Assembly: GCA_030066015.1 (NCBI GenBank)
Contig: JASJCL010000043.1
Coordinates: 1 to 37,947, forward strand
Direction of reading: 5' to 3'
Length of the DNA stretch: 37,947 nt
From: Desulfosarcinaceae bacterium
GTDB taxonomy: Bacteria; Desulfobacterota; Desulfobacteria; Desulfobacterales; Desulfosarcinaceae
Shown here: positions 1 to 7,314 of the stretch, piece after piece
Position numbering within the stretch: position 1 is the stretch's first letter
Layout: every line of letters starts with the position of its first letter
The notes under the pieces: model-generated
Database searches by the model: none
What the model was told of the DNA's origin: nothing
Seen by the model: the letters and a program-made list of their open reading frames with translations, nothing else
Made by a program: the position numbers and the translations under genes

Positions 1-66
1 CTCAGTTGGAAGAGCGCCACCCCGACACGGTGGAGGTCACTGGTTCAAGCCCAGTGCCGGTCACCA
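1..66 (+). tRNA. tRNA-Val(GAC), 5' end cut off by the window edge
   Basis: The D-arm 3' strand, anticodon arm, T arm and 3' acceptor strand are all visible. The anticodon stem is CCACC (17-21) with GGTGG (29-33). The 7-base loop is CCGACAC, which puts GAC at 24-26 as the anticodon (valine). The T arm is ACTGG-TTCAAGC-CCAGT, followed by acceptor GCCGGTC, discriminator A and an encoded CCA ending at 66. About ten 5' bases (acceptor strand, positions 8-9 and the first D-stem base) lie outside the window. The base at tRNA position 33 reads C (23) instead of the almost universal U. Confidence 0.9.
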
Positions 67-76
67 TGTGAATTCA

Positions 77-112
77 AGGGTTTCTGACACGGTTCAGAGA
101 CCCTTTTTCTTT
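77..112 (+). terminator. Intrinsic terminator after tRNA-Val
   Basis: An 11-bp stem (77-87 with 94-104, one G-U wobble) closes a 6-base loop and runs into a T-tract at 104-108. It begins 10 bases after the tRNA CCA end, so it should end the tRNA transcript before the next gene. Confidence 0.85.
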
Positions 113-141
113 ATCCGCGTTTCAATTCAAGGCGGGGCCAT

Positions 142-720
142 ATGGGCAGAAACGGGTGTCAAACATCTCTCCGTCGGCCGGTCGCACTGTTGGTGCTGCT
201 GATCGGTGGCGCACTCCTCGTAAGCGCCTGTGCCGGCCAGCGCCAGGCACCAGCCGGCACGCCAGCGTGGGTGCAGGAGGGCCAAGGGCCAGCCATGGCT
301 CAGGGTACCCGCTATCTTTACGGGATCGGCGTTGTGGGCAAGATGAAGAGCCGGGTGCTGATGCGCGCGGCAGCGGACAACAAGGCCAAAAACAAATTGG
401 GTCGGGTAGTGGACGACTATGTGGACGCCCTCATGGCGGCATATGCGGACGCACCCCAGGCCGCGGGTACTTCCGAAACCTGGACCCAAGTCCATCAGGA
501 GTTGCGTGCTTTGGCCGGCGCCACCCTGCCGACGGCGGTGATCAGCGACCATTGGCAGGACCCGGAGACCGGTAACTATTTCGCCCTCTGCCGTCTGGAG
601 CTCTCCGCGCTGTTACACCGCATCGCCCGGGCCCGCATTCTGCCGGAACCGCTGAAGCGTTTCGCCCTGCAGGAGGGGCCGCTGCTCTTCGATCGCCAAA
701 ACCGCTCCTCCGACTCGTGA
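142..720 (+). CDS. LPP20-like lipoprotein
   Basis: A 192-residue predicted lipoprotein. Residues 12-29 form a hydrophobic signal segment ending in the lipobox VSAC with the lipidated Cys at 30, so it should be anchored in a periplasmic-facing membrane leaflet. The mature part begins with a 'PAWVQEG...YLYGIGVVGK' stretch followed by a charged helix rich in Ala/Asn/Lys (RAAADNKAKNKL). This pattern is seen in the LPP20 lipoprotein family, which is often found with uncharacterised envelope proteins. The role is unknown. The ATG follows a purine-rich stretch (GGCGGGG). The gene starts just after the tRNA terminator and is convergent with the next gene on the minus strand. Confidence 0.7.
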   Translation: MGRNGCQTSLRRPVALLVLLIGGALLVSACAGQRQAPAGTPAWVQEGQGPAMAQGTRYLYGIGVVGKMKSRVLMRAAADNKAKNKLGRVVDDYVDALMAAYADAPQAAGTSETWTQVHQELRALAGATLPTAVISDHWQDPETGNYFALCRLELSALLHRIARARILPEPLKRFALQEGPLLFDRQNRSSDS

Positions 721-824
721 TGCTCTGCGCCGGGCCCATGGTCTGTGGCGCGCGGCAACCCGGTCGACGCATTTACCAATACCGCCGGCGATGGTCGCCC
801 GGCCCGGCACCCCATCGCTTCAGC

Positions 825-1538
825 CTAGCGCAACAGCTCAATCTGGATATTGCGGAAAGTGTGGGCCGCCGTCGTGATCTTCCCCAGATCGGAATAGATA
901 TGGTGGGTTCTGCCGAACAGCTCGCCGTGGCCGACCAATTGGGCGGTGACCGGCGCCTTTTTGTCAGCGTTCGGATCCACCACGGCCCGCCAAACGAGGG
1001 ACGGCTGACCATTGGCAGCGCTGTAGTGCGGGGCCCCTTTCTCCCGGCTGTAGTGGGGGTTGAAGTCGAAGCTGTTGTTGGCTTCGATATAAATCTCCAG
1101 GGAGCGGTCCTGGAATGTCGGCGGGATCTCCCAGTAGATGGTGGCCATCTCCCCTTTCGGCGTGGCGGCGGAGATGGCATCGATGTCGCCCTTCGGTTCG
1201 GCGCTCTGGCCGTCGCGGATGCCGTACCAGACCGGAATCGCCTCTGGCCGCTTGGCGGTGAAGGTCCACTTGTCGAGGCCCGCTTTGCGGGTCACGAACA
1301 CGGGAAGGGTTCGACCGCTGTCCCGCTCCCTGATCCAGATGCCGAAGGAGGGGCGCGACTTGGGTTTAAAAAAGAAGGGGCGCGTATAAACCGCGTAGTT
1401 GTAGACCAGTTGGATGCGCAGGTGGGGCTGGCCAGGCGCCAACCTGGCGGGATCGGTGTGGGTGGCCGCCAGCGCGCCGGCCGCCAGGCATATCAGCCCC
1501 GTCAGCCCCATCCAGATTCTTAGAGCCATCATCACCAT
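825..1538 (-). CDS. Exported DUF2271-like protein
   Basis: A 237-residue protein with an N-terminal signal peptide (hydrophobic about 5-24, Ala-rich cleavage region), so probably periplasmic. The body carries features I associate with DUF2271: an early 'FGIWIRERDSGRTLPVF' strand, 'KAGLDKW', 'DAISAATPKGE', 'EANNSFDFNPHY' and 'NGQPSLVWRA'. DUF2271 proteins have no settled biochemical role and are often encoded near periplasmic DUF4198 or flavin/heme-reductase genes. The next gene on the same strand (DUF4198) fits that association, with a 143-bp gap between them. They may form one transcript, with the DUF4198 gene first. Confidence 0.65.
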   Translation of the reverse strand: MVMMALRIWMGLTGLICLAAGALAATHTDPARLAPGQPHLRIQLVYNYAVYTRPFFFKPKSRPSFGIWIRERDSGRTLPVFVTRKAGLDKWTFTAKRPEAIPVWYGIRDGQSAEPKGDIDAISAATPKGEMATIYWEIPPTFQDRSLEIYIEANNSFDFNPHYSREKGAPHYSAANGQPSLVWRAVVDPNADKKAPVTAQLVGHGELFGRTHHIYSDLGKITTAAHTFRNIQIELLR

Positions 1539-1681
1539 CGCTTGCTGTTCGGGTTCGGCAGAGAGGGTATCCGGCCCCTCATATAGAGCAAGCGGCTCTT
1601 GAGCGCAAGCGGCACGACAGCACGACCGTCATCAGCGCTCAACCCACCGTCCGATGATGCCTCACCAGCCGCCGGCCTTGA

Positions 1682-2470
1682 TCAGCGGACCGACGTGCGC
1701 CAGGGGTGGAATCGCACCCAGATGACGGCCCCCACTTCCACCGTTTTCTGGCTGCCCGCATGGGCGATGGTGTAGTCGGCGCTGTTCAGGGCGGCAAACC
1801 CCCACCAGCCCGGCGCGGGCACCGCGAAAGAAAAGACCCCGTTGCCATCGGCCTTGACCGTTTGGGTGATCATGATATCGGTCGGCGCACGGACAGCATC
1901 CGCCGCGTTCTCGTTGTAATACTCCACCTCTACCTGGCAATAGGGCACGGGCTCGCCGTTCAGCTTGACCACCCCTTGGAACAGGTTGCCAGCGTAGAGT
2001 CCAAAGGGCTTGGTCAGGGGGACGATCTCGGTGGGCAAGCCCAGTTCGCTGTCCCAGCCCTCATCATCACCGAAAGCGGTCACGACGGCCTGGGTGTAGT
2101 GGATGATGAAACAATCCTCGGCCGGTTCCCAGTACGGCTGCGGCTCCATGAAGAACTTGTAGACACCGGGGCGTTTGACCAGGTAGTCGGCGGACCAGGC
2201 GGCATGGTTCAGCACCGTGTGTTCCTGCAGACTCGGCAGCAGATCATGCAACTTGCCGTTGGCGACGACCCCCACCCGTTTGGGTCTGGTGAGGGGCATA
2301 CCCACCCGTTCGAAGGGGTGGGAAAAACTGAGGGCGAGGCGGATGGTGCGACCGTCCTCCGCTGTCACCATGGTGTCCGAGGGGATCACCATTCCGAAAT
2401 GGGCCCAACCGAACTGCGGCCAGCCGGCGATTACCAGCAGTATCCACAACCCCAAGATGTTTCTACGCAT
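1682..2470 (-). CDS. DUF4198 (NikM-like) periplasmic protein
   Basis: A 262-residue protein with a signal peptide ending around residue 23 (GWA), so the mature protein would begin with His (HFGMVIPS). Central and C-terminal parts are beta-rich, with 'GNLFQGVVKLNGEPVPYCQVEVEYYN' and 'TVKADGNGVFSFAVPAPGWWGF', typical of DUF4198, a family linked to nickel/cobalt uptake (NikM-type) in sulfate reducers. An N-terminal mature His suits metal binding, but no metal or partner transporter is visible here. The start at 2470 is preferred over longer frames because AAGGAGG sits 5-6 bases upstream. A good promoter and a possible attenuator hairpin lie upstream. Confidence 0.75.
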   Translation of the reverse strand: MRRNILGLWILLVIAGWPQFGWAHFGMVIPSDTMVTAEDGRTIRLALSFSHPFERVGMPLTRPKRVGVVANGKLHDLLPSLQEHTVLNHAAWSADYLVKRPGVYKFFMEPQPYWEPAEDCFIIHYTQAVVTAFGDDEGWDSELGLPTEIVPLTKPFGLYAGNLFQGVVKLNGEPVPYCQVEVEYYNENAADAVRAPTDIMITQTVKADGNGVFSFAVPAPGWWGFAALNSADYTIAHAGSQKTVEVGAVIWVRFHPWRTSVR

Positions 2471-2544
2471 CTCATCCTCCTTGGCAACGTTTCCGAGACG
2501 TTCACCACCGATTGCCAGGCCATCGGGGAGCCGTCGGAGCGGAT

Positions 2545-2599
2545 AAAAAAACCACGAACGGATCCACCTGTCCTGCGGGCGGCGGCTCACCTTCGTGGT
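2545..2599 (-). terminator. Possible attenuator hairpin in the DUF4198 leader
   Basis: On the minus strand ACCACGAA (2592-2599) pairs with TTCGTGGT (2551-2558) and runs straight into a U-tract (2545-2551). The loop between the arms is long (33 bases), so termination may be weak. It lies between the predicted start of transcription (about 2671) and the DUF4198 start codon, where a premature terminator or riboswitch expression platform would be expected. No known riboswitch class was recognised upstream. Confidence 0.4.
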
Positions 2600-2677
2600 G
2601 GGGTTGGGCTGTCTCTGGTGTGTGTAAACCGATTTTGGTATCAGAGGGATCGAACTTCTGTTCGATGCTGGTGGCCT

Positions 2678-2705
2678 TGTATAGCACCGTTGCGCGCGCT
2701 GTCAA
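2678..2705 (-). promoter_or_regulatory. Sigma-70 promoter for the DUF4198 gene
   Basis: On the minus strand a perfect TTGACA (2700-2705) is followed after 16 bases by TATACA (2678-2683). Transcription would start near 2671 and give a leader of about 200 nt before the DUF4198 start at 2470. Confidence 0.6.
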
Positions 2706-2738
2706 CGGAAAAGCGCTCCACGATCGCTGGCGCCGTCC

Positions 2739-2769
2739 TTGACTTGGGTACCAAAACTATCTATCTAAT
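2739..2769 (+). promoter_or_regulatory. Candidate promoter of the argS operon
   Basis: TTGACT (2739-2744) is followed by overlapping -10-like hexamers, TATCTA at 2762 (17-bp spacer) and TCTAAT at 2764 (19-bp spacer). A perfect 7-bp inverted repeat, ACCAAAA (2750-2756) and TTTTGGT (2769-2775), overlaps the spacer and -10 region and could be an operator. Confidence 0.45.
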
Positions 2770-2799
2770 TTTGGTTTATTCTCCGTGAAAGGAAGCTTC

Positions 2800-4464
2800 A
2801 TGAAAGCCAAACTCAGCGCCCTGGTATTGGCGGCAGCCGAGAAGGCCCACACCGAGGGCCAGCTGCCGGCCACGCCGTCGGCCGACATCCTCGTTGAGGA
2901 GCCCAAGTCCGAAAGCCACGGCGACTACGCCACCAATTTTGCGCTGGTCTCGGCCAAGCAGCAGAAGATGGCCCCGCGCAAGATAGCGGAGATTTTACAA
3001 TCTCATATCGGTGACGGCGGGGGCGCGATCCGAAAAACCGAAATCGCTGGACCCGGTTTTCTCAACTTTTTCCTGCAGACCGCTGCCTGGTATCCCACCC
3101 TGGCGCGAATTCACGCCGAGGATCACGCCTATGGTGCTAGCGGTGTGGGCAAGGGCGAACGGGTTCAGATCGAGTTCGTCAGCTCCAACCCCACCGGCCC
3201 GCTCCATGTGGGCCACGGCCGCGGGGCGGCGGTGGGGGACGCCACGGCCAACATCATGGCGTTCTGCGGCTTCGACGTCCAGCGCGAGTACTACATCAAC
3301 GACTCCGGTCGTCAAATACATACCTTGGGGCGGTCGGTCTATCTGCGGCTGCTGGCGTCTACTGGTAAATCGGTCGATTTTCCCGAGGAGTGCTATCAGG
3401 GGGAGTATATTCGCGATCTGGCCGCGCAGGTATTGGCCCAAGAGGGTGAGCATCTCCTCGATCAGCCCGAAGCGGACGCCATCCTTACCTGTGCCCGCTT
3501 TGCCGCCCGGGCCATCATCGCCGGCATCCGCCGCGACCTGGAGCGCTTCGGGGTGCACTTCGATTGCTGGTTCAGCGAGCAGGGTCTCTATGACGAGGGC
3601 AAAGTGGACCGCTCACTGGCGGATCTGGAGCGACAGGGCAAAATATACCGCCGTGACGGGGCCAAGTGGTTCCGCACCAGCGACTATGGTGACGAAAAGG
3701 ACCGCGTCGTGGTCCGCAGCAACGGACAGACCACCTATTTCGCCTCCGACATCGCCTACCACCAGGACAAGTATGCACGCGGCTTTCAGCGCGTCATTGA
3801 CGTCTGGGGGGCCGATCACCATGGCTACATTCCGCGTATGACGGCGGCCGTGGAGGCGTGTGGCCAACGACGCGACCAGTTTCAGGTGATTCTGGTGCAA
3901 CTGGTCAACCTTCTGCGGGGCGGGGAGCCCGTGGCCATGTCGACACGGGCCGGTGAGTTCGAAACCCTCACGGACGTCATCGACGAAGTGGGCAGTGATG
4001 CGGCGCGCTTTATCTTTCTAACCCGCCATTACGAAAGTCCCTTGGATTTCGATCTGGAACTGGCCAAACAGAAGACCAACGACAACCCGGTCTACTATGT
4101 CCAATATGTTCATGCCCGCATCGCCAGCATGGTGCGCAGGGCCGCCGATAACGGCTTCACCAGGGTTGGATGGGATGCGGCCCTCGCCACCCACCTCGTC
4201 GCGCCCGAGGAGATTCGTCTCATCAAACTCATGGGCCGGTACCCAGAGGTGGTCGAAAAGAGCGCCCTCTCCATGGAGCCCCACCGCATCACGTTTTTCC
4301 TCATGGAACTGGCGGCCGCCTTTCATGCATACTATAATCGTCATCGCGTCCTGGGCGACGACCCAGATCTGAGCCGTGCGAGGCTACTATTGGTGACAGC
4401 GATTCAGATGGTGATTCGCAACGGGCTTACCCTGCTTGGGGTGTCGGCGCCCGACCGCATGTAG
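2800..4464 (+). CDS. argS: Arginyl-tRNA synthetase
   Basis: A class I aminoacyl-tRNA synthetase of 554 residues that charges tRNA-Arg in the cytosol. The order is an N-terminal Add-1-like domain (GDYATNFAL near 41), then the catalytic core with the HIGH-type motif HVGH at 136-139 inside [15 protein letters not shown], the [11 protein letters not shown] segment in the KMSKS position (as in many ArgRS, without the canonical lysine), and a C-terminal DALR helical domain ending in [14 protein letters not shown]. Length matches the family. The ATG at 2800 is chosen over the upstream GTG at 2785 because AAAGGAAG lies 5 bases before it. First gene of the run argS-SPOR-gatC-gatA. Confidence 0.97.
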   Translation: MKAKLSALVLAAAEKAHTEGQLPATPSADILVEEPKSESHGDYATNFALVSAKQQKMAPRKIAEILQSHIGDGGGAIRKTEIAGPGFLNFFLQTAAWYPTLARIHAEDHAYGASGVGKGERVQIEFVSSNPTGPLHVGHGRGAAVGDATANIMAFCGFDVQREYYINDSGRQIHTLGRSVYLRLLASTGKSVDFPEECYQGEYIRDLAAQVLAQEGEHLLDQPEADAILTCARFAARAIIAGIRRDLERFGVHFDCWFSEQGLYDEGKVDRSLADLERQGKIYRRDGAKWFRTSDYGDEKDRVVVRSNGQTTYFASDIAYHQDKYARGFQRVIDVWGADHHGYIPRMTAAVEACGQRRDQFQVILVQLVNLLRGGEPVAMSTRAGEFETLTDVIDEVGSDAARFIFLTRHYESPLDFDLELAKQKTNDNPVYYVQYVHARIASMVRRAADNGFTRVGWDAALATHLVAPEEIRLIKLMGRYPEVVEKSALSMEPHRITFFLMELAAAFHAYYNRHRVLGDDPDLSRARLLLVTAIQMVIRNGLTLLGVSAPDRM

Positions 4465-4483
4465 CAGATAAGGATCCACGCTT

Positions 4484-5251
4484 TTGGCCAAAGCGAAACC
4501 GAAGAACGGCGGTGTGTTACGTAAGGGCGTGCTCATGTGGGGGACGGTCTTGGTGTTCGTGGGCGGCTGGCTCTTCTTTCTCGGTGTTCTGGTGGGCCGT
4601 GGCTTGGTTCCGATGCCCTTTGAAGCGGATTCACTGGAGAGCGAGATCGCCGCACAACGGGCCGAAGAGACGGCCTTGGCCCAGGCCCGCCTCCGGCAGG
4701 GAGCCCAGGAGGGGCTGCCCGATGAGCCGCTCAGAATCCAAGCGCTGCGGAAAGCGCAGGTGGACACCGAAGTTCGCCCGATTCTCCCCGAAAGCGTCGT
4801 CGGCCCCGATGGACAGCGTCTCAAAAAACGGCGTGTGCCCCCCAAAAAACGCCCGCTTGCCAAGGTGGTGCGTCCGGCACCGGTAGCGGGCGACCAGAGG
4901 GCGGGCGACGCACCATCTGCGCCGCAAACCCGACAGGCGGATGGCGCTGCCGGCAAAGCGGTGAATCCCGCGGCGTCAACCCCTGCCGACGGTGTTGCCG
5001 CCGCACTGGCCGGCATGCAGGCCAAATTTACCCTTCAGGTCGCCTCGGTGCGGGAGCAGGCCGCTGCCGAACGGATCGTCAAACACCTCCAAAAGGCCGG
5101 CCATCCGGCCTACCAGACAGCCAGCCGCCCCGGCAGCAATGGGGTCTGGTATCGCGTTCGGGTGGGCGCCTACCAGAGCCGTAAAGCCGCCGAGGCGGCG
5201 CTGAGCCAATTCAAGGATAGCCGCTACAAGCCCATCGTTATCCAGCGCTGA
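4484..5251 (+). CDS. SPOR-domain membrane protein
   Basis: A 255-residue inner-membrane protein with a short cytoplasmic N-terminus, one transmembrane helix (about residues 19-42), a charged and Pro/Ala-rich linker, and a C-terminal SPOR domain (about 178-255, 'FTLQVASVREQAAAERIVKHL' through 'GVWYRVRVGAYQSRKAAEAAL'). SPOR domains bind denuded peptidoglycan strands at division sites, so a role in septal wall processing is likely. The start is TTG at 4484 with TAAGGA about 9 bases upstream; no ATG in frame gives a better start. It lies 19 bp after argS and is probably cotranscribed with it. Confidence 0.85.
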   Translation: MAKAKPKNGGVLRKGVLMWGTVLVFVGGWLFFLGVLVGRGLVPMPFEADSLESEIAAQRAEETALAQARLRQGAQEGLPDEPLRIQALRKAQVDTEVRPILPESVVGPDGQRLKKRRVPPKKRPLAKVVRPAPVAGDQRAGDAPSAPQTRQADGAAGKAVNPAASTPADGVAAALAGMQAKFTLQVASVREQAAAERIVKHLQKAGHPAYQTASRPGSNGVWYRVRVGAYQSRKAAEAALSQFKDSRYKPIVIQR

Positions 5252-5327
5252 GGCGACGTTGCACCTTGCCGCCGGCGCCCCTGACAGCGGTTGGCGCTCC
5301 ATCAGCGCCGCCAAGAAAGGAGACCCG

Positions 5328-5615
5328 ATGAAGATCAGCACTGACGAGGTGCTCCATGTCGCTCAGCTCGCCCGTCTCGAGATCGAGCCGGCCGCCATGG
5401 AGAAGATGGCGACCCAGGTGGGCACCATCCTCGACTACATCAATAGCCTCAATCAGGTGGACACCGAGGGCGTACCGCCCACCTCACACGCCATCGCCCT
5501 GACGAACGCGTTTCGAGAGGATCACCCCGGTGAACATCTGGGTCCCGACAAATCGCTGGCCAATGCGCCCGAAGCGGATGCAGGGGCCTTTATCGTTCCC
5601 AAAGTGATCGAGTAG
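5328..5615 (+). CDS. gatC: Asp/Glu-tRNA amidotransferase subunit C
   Basis: A 95-residue GatC, the small structural subunit that wraps around GatA and GatB in the amidotransferase converting Glu-tRNA(Gln) or Asp-tRNA(Asn) to the amide forms. The sequence has the family pattern 'EVLHVAQLARLEIEP', 'MATQVGTILDYINSLNQVDTEGVPPTSH' and 'LRED'-like 'FREDHPGEHL'. The ATG at 5328 follows AAAGGAGA at an ideal distance. gatA starts 15 bp downstream. No gatB is present in the window. Confidence 0.95.
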   Translation: MKISTDEVLHVAQLARLEIEPAAMEKMATQVGTILDYINSLNQVDTEGVPPTSHAIALTNAFREDHPGEHLGPDKSLANAPEADAGAFIVPKVIE

Positions 5616-5630
5616 CGACAGGAGTCCGCC

Positions 5631-7097
5631 ATGGACCTGCATGAACTGACCATCGCCGCCGCGCAATCGAAGCTGCACAGCGGTGAGCTTTCCGCGGTAG
5701 AGCTGACCCGTGCCGTGCTGGCGCGCATCGAAGCGGTGGAACCCAGGATAGACGCCTATATATCGGTGACCGGCGACACCGCGCTGGAGATGGCGGCCGC
5801 CGCCGATGCCCGATTGGCCAGAGGAGAGGGGGCTCCTCTGACCGGCATTCCCCTGGGCGTCAAGGATCTCATCTGCACCGCCGGAATCCCCACCACCTGC
5901 GCTTCCAGGATACTGGAAAACTTCGTGCCACCCTACGACGCCACCGTGATCCAGCGTCTCAAGGCCCAAGATGCCGTGCTGGTCGGCAAGCTCAATATGG
6001 ACGAATTCGCCATGGGCTCCACCACCGAACACTCGGCCTTCAAGGTGACCCGCAACCCCTGGAATCGTGACCGCATCCCGGGTGGCTCCAGTGGCGGCAG
6101 CGCGGCGGCCGTGGCGGCCGGGATGTGCTTGGGGGCCCTGGGGTCCGATACGGGTGGTTCCATTCGACAGCCGGCCTCCCACTGCGGCGTGGTGGGCCTG
6201 AAACCGAGTTATGGCCGGGTCTCCCGCTACGGGCTGGTCGCCTTTGCCAGCTCCCTGGATCAAATCGGTCCGCTGACCCGTTCGGTCACCGACTGCGCCA
6301 TCCTTTTCGAAGCGATCGCCGGGTACGACCCCTCCGATTCCACCTCCGTGAACCGGCCGGTCCCCGATTCCCTCTCCGCGCTGGCGGATGGCGTCGATCT
6401 GCGCGGCGTGCGGGTGGGCCTCCCACTGGAGTACCATCGGGTCGACGGCCTTGATCCCGACGTGGCCGCCGCCACCAGCGCCGCTGCCGAGACCCTCACA
6501 GAGCTGGGTGCGGTCTGCGTGGAGGTCTCCTTGCCGCACACGCCCTACGCCGTCGCGGCCTATTACGTCATCGCCCCTTCCGAGGCGAGCAGCAACCTGG
6601 CCCGCTATGACGGGGTCAAGTACGGCCATCGCGACACCACCAAGACCGGTCTCATGGAGATGTACCGCGGCACCCGATCCACCGGATTCGGCGCCGAGGT
6701 TCAGCGACGCATTATCCTCGGCACCTATTCCCTCAGCTCTGGCTATTACGACGCATACTACGGCAAGGCCTCCCAAGTGCGCACCCTGATCCGGCGCGAC
6801 TTTGAGGCCGCTTTCGAGCAATGCGACGTTCTCCTGGCGCCTGTGGCGCCCACGCCTGCCGGCCGCATCGGCGAAAGCGTCGACGATCCCTTGGCCATGT
6901 ACCTGTCCGATATCTTCACCCTTTCGGCCAATCTGGCCGGTATTCCCGGGATCTCCATACCCTGCGGTCTCTCAAAAGAGGGCCTCCCCATCGGTCTACA
7001 GCTCATGGCGGCTCCCTTTGAAGAGGCGCGTCTGCTCACCACCGCGCGGGCTTTCGAGCAGGCCACCCACCACCACGAGGCCCGGCCCGCGGTGTAA
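5631..7097 (+). CDS. gatA: Asp/Glu-tRNA amidotransferase subunit A
   Basis: A 488-residue amidase-signature enzyme that hydrolyses glutamine to supply ammonia for tRNA-dependent transamidation. The Ser-cisSer-Lys triad is visible: Lys78 (GVKDL), Ser153 in the glycine/serine-rich GGSSGGS, and Ser177 in [12 protein letters not shown]. Length and order match GatA throughout, including the C-terminal '[24 protein letters not shown]'. The start ATG follows GACAGGAG. It forms a pair with gatC (15-bp gap); gatB must be encoded elsewhere. Confidence 0.97.
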   Translation: MDLHELTIAAAQSKLHSGELSAVELTRAVLARIEAVEPRIDAYISVTGDTALEMAAAADARLARGEGAPLTGIPLGVKDLICTAGIPTTCASRILENFVPPYDATVIQRLKAQDAVLVGKLNMDEFAMGSTTEHSAFKVTRNPWNRDRIPGGSSGGSAAAVAAGMCLGALGSDTGGSIRQPASHCGVVGLKPSYGRVSRYGLVAFASSLDQIGPLTRSVTDCAILFEAIAGYDPSDSTSVNRPVPDSLSALADGVDLRGVRVGLPLEYHRVDGLDPDVAAATSAAAETLTELGAVCVEVSLPHTPYAVAAYYVIAPSEASSNLARYDGVKYGHRDTTKTGLMEMYRGTRSTGFGAEVQRRIILGTYSLSSGYYDAYYGKASQVRTLIRRDFEAAFEQCDVLLAPVAPTPAGRIGESVDDPLAMYLSDIFTLSANLAGIPGISIPCGLSKEGLPIGLQLMAAPFEEARLLTTARAFEQATHHHEARPAV

Positions 7098-7116
7098 TCG
7101 TGAAAGCGAGGCAAGG

Positions 7117-7299
7117 ATGAGTATTCAACCCGAAGGCGAACAACTCCGCAACGCGGTCAAGTGGATCTCTGAGCAGCGGCAGAGCGGTGCGGCCACCAGC
7201 GACGCCCAGCTCGTGGCCGACGCGGCCCTCAAGTTCAACCTCTCACCCAAAGAGGCCAGCTATCTGCAGCGCTTTCTTGAGGAGGGGCAAGGGGACTGA
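7117..7299 (+). CDS. 60-residue protein of unknown function
   Basis: A small, soluble, probably helical protein (60 residues) between gatA (19 bp upstream) and mutL (15 bp downstream). The start ATG at 7117 has GCAAGG just before it. The sequence has 'LRNAVKWISEQRQSG' followed by 'LVADAALKFNLSPKEASYLQRFLEE', which reads like two or three amphipathic helices. I do not recognise a named family. Its position and typical codon use suggest it is a real gene cotranscribed with its neighbours. Confidence 0.7.
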   Translation: MSIQPEGEQLRNAVKWISEQRQSGAATSDAQLVADAALKFNLSPKEASYLQRFLEEGQGD

Positions 7300-7314
7300 G
7301 GCGCCCCGAACACC

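Noticed and set aside
2545-2671. Known riboswitch class (cobalamin, Moco, NiCo, TPP, M-box)
   Set aside because: None of the conserved boxes I know could be placed; only promoter, leader and terminator-like hairpin are supported.
5484-6821. A 445-codon open frame on the minus strand
   Set aside because: Antisense to gatC and gatA, which are certain.
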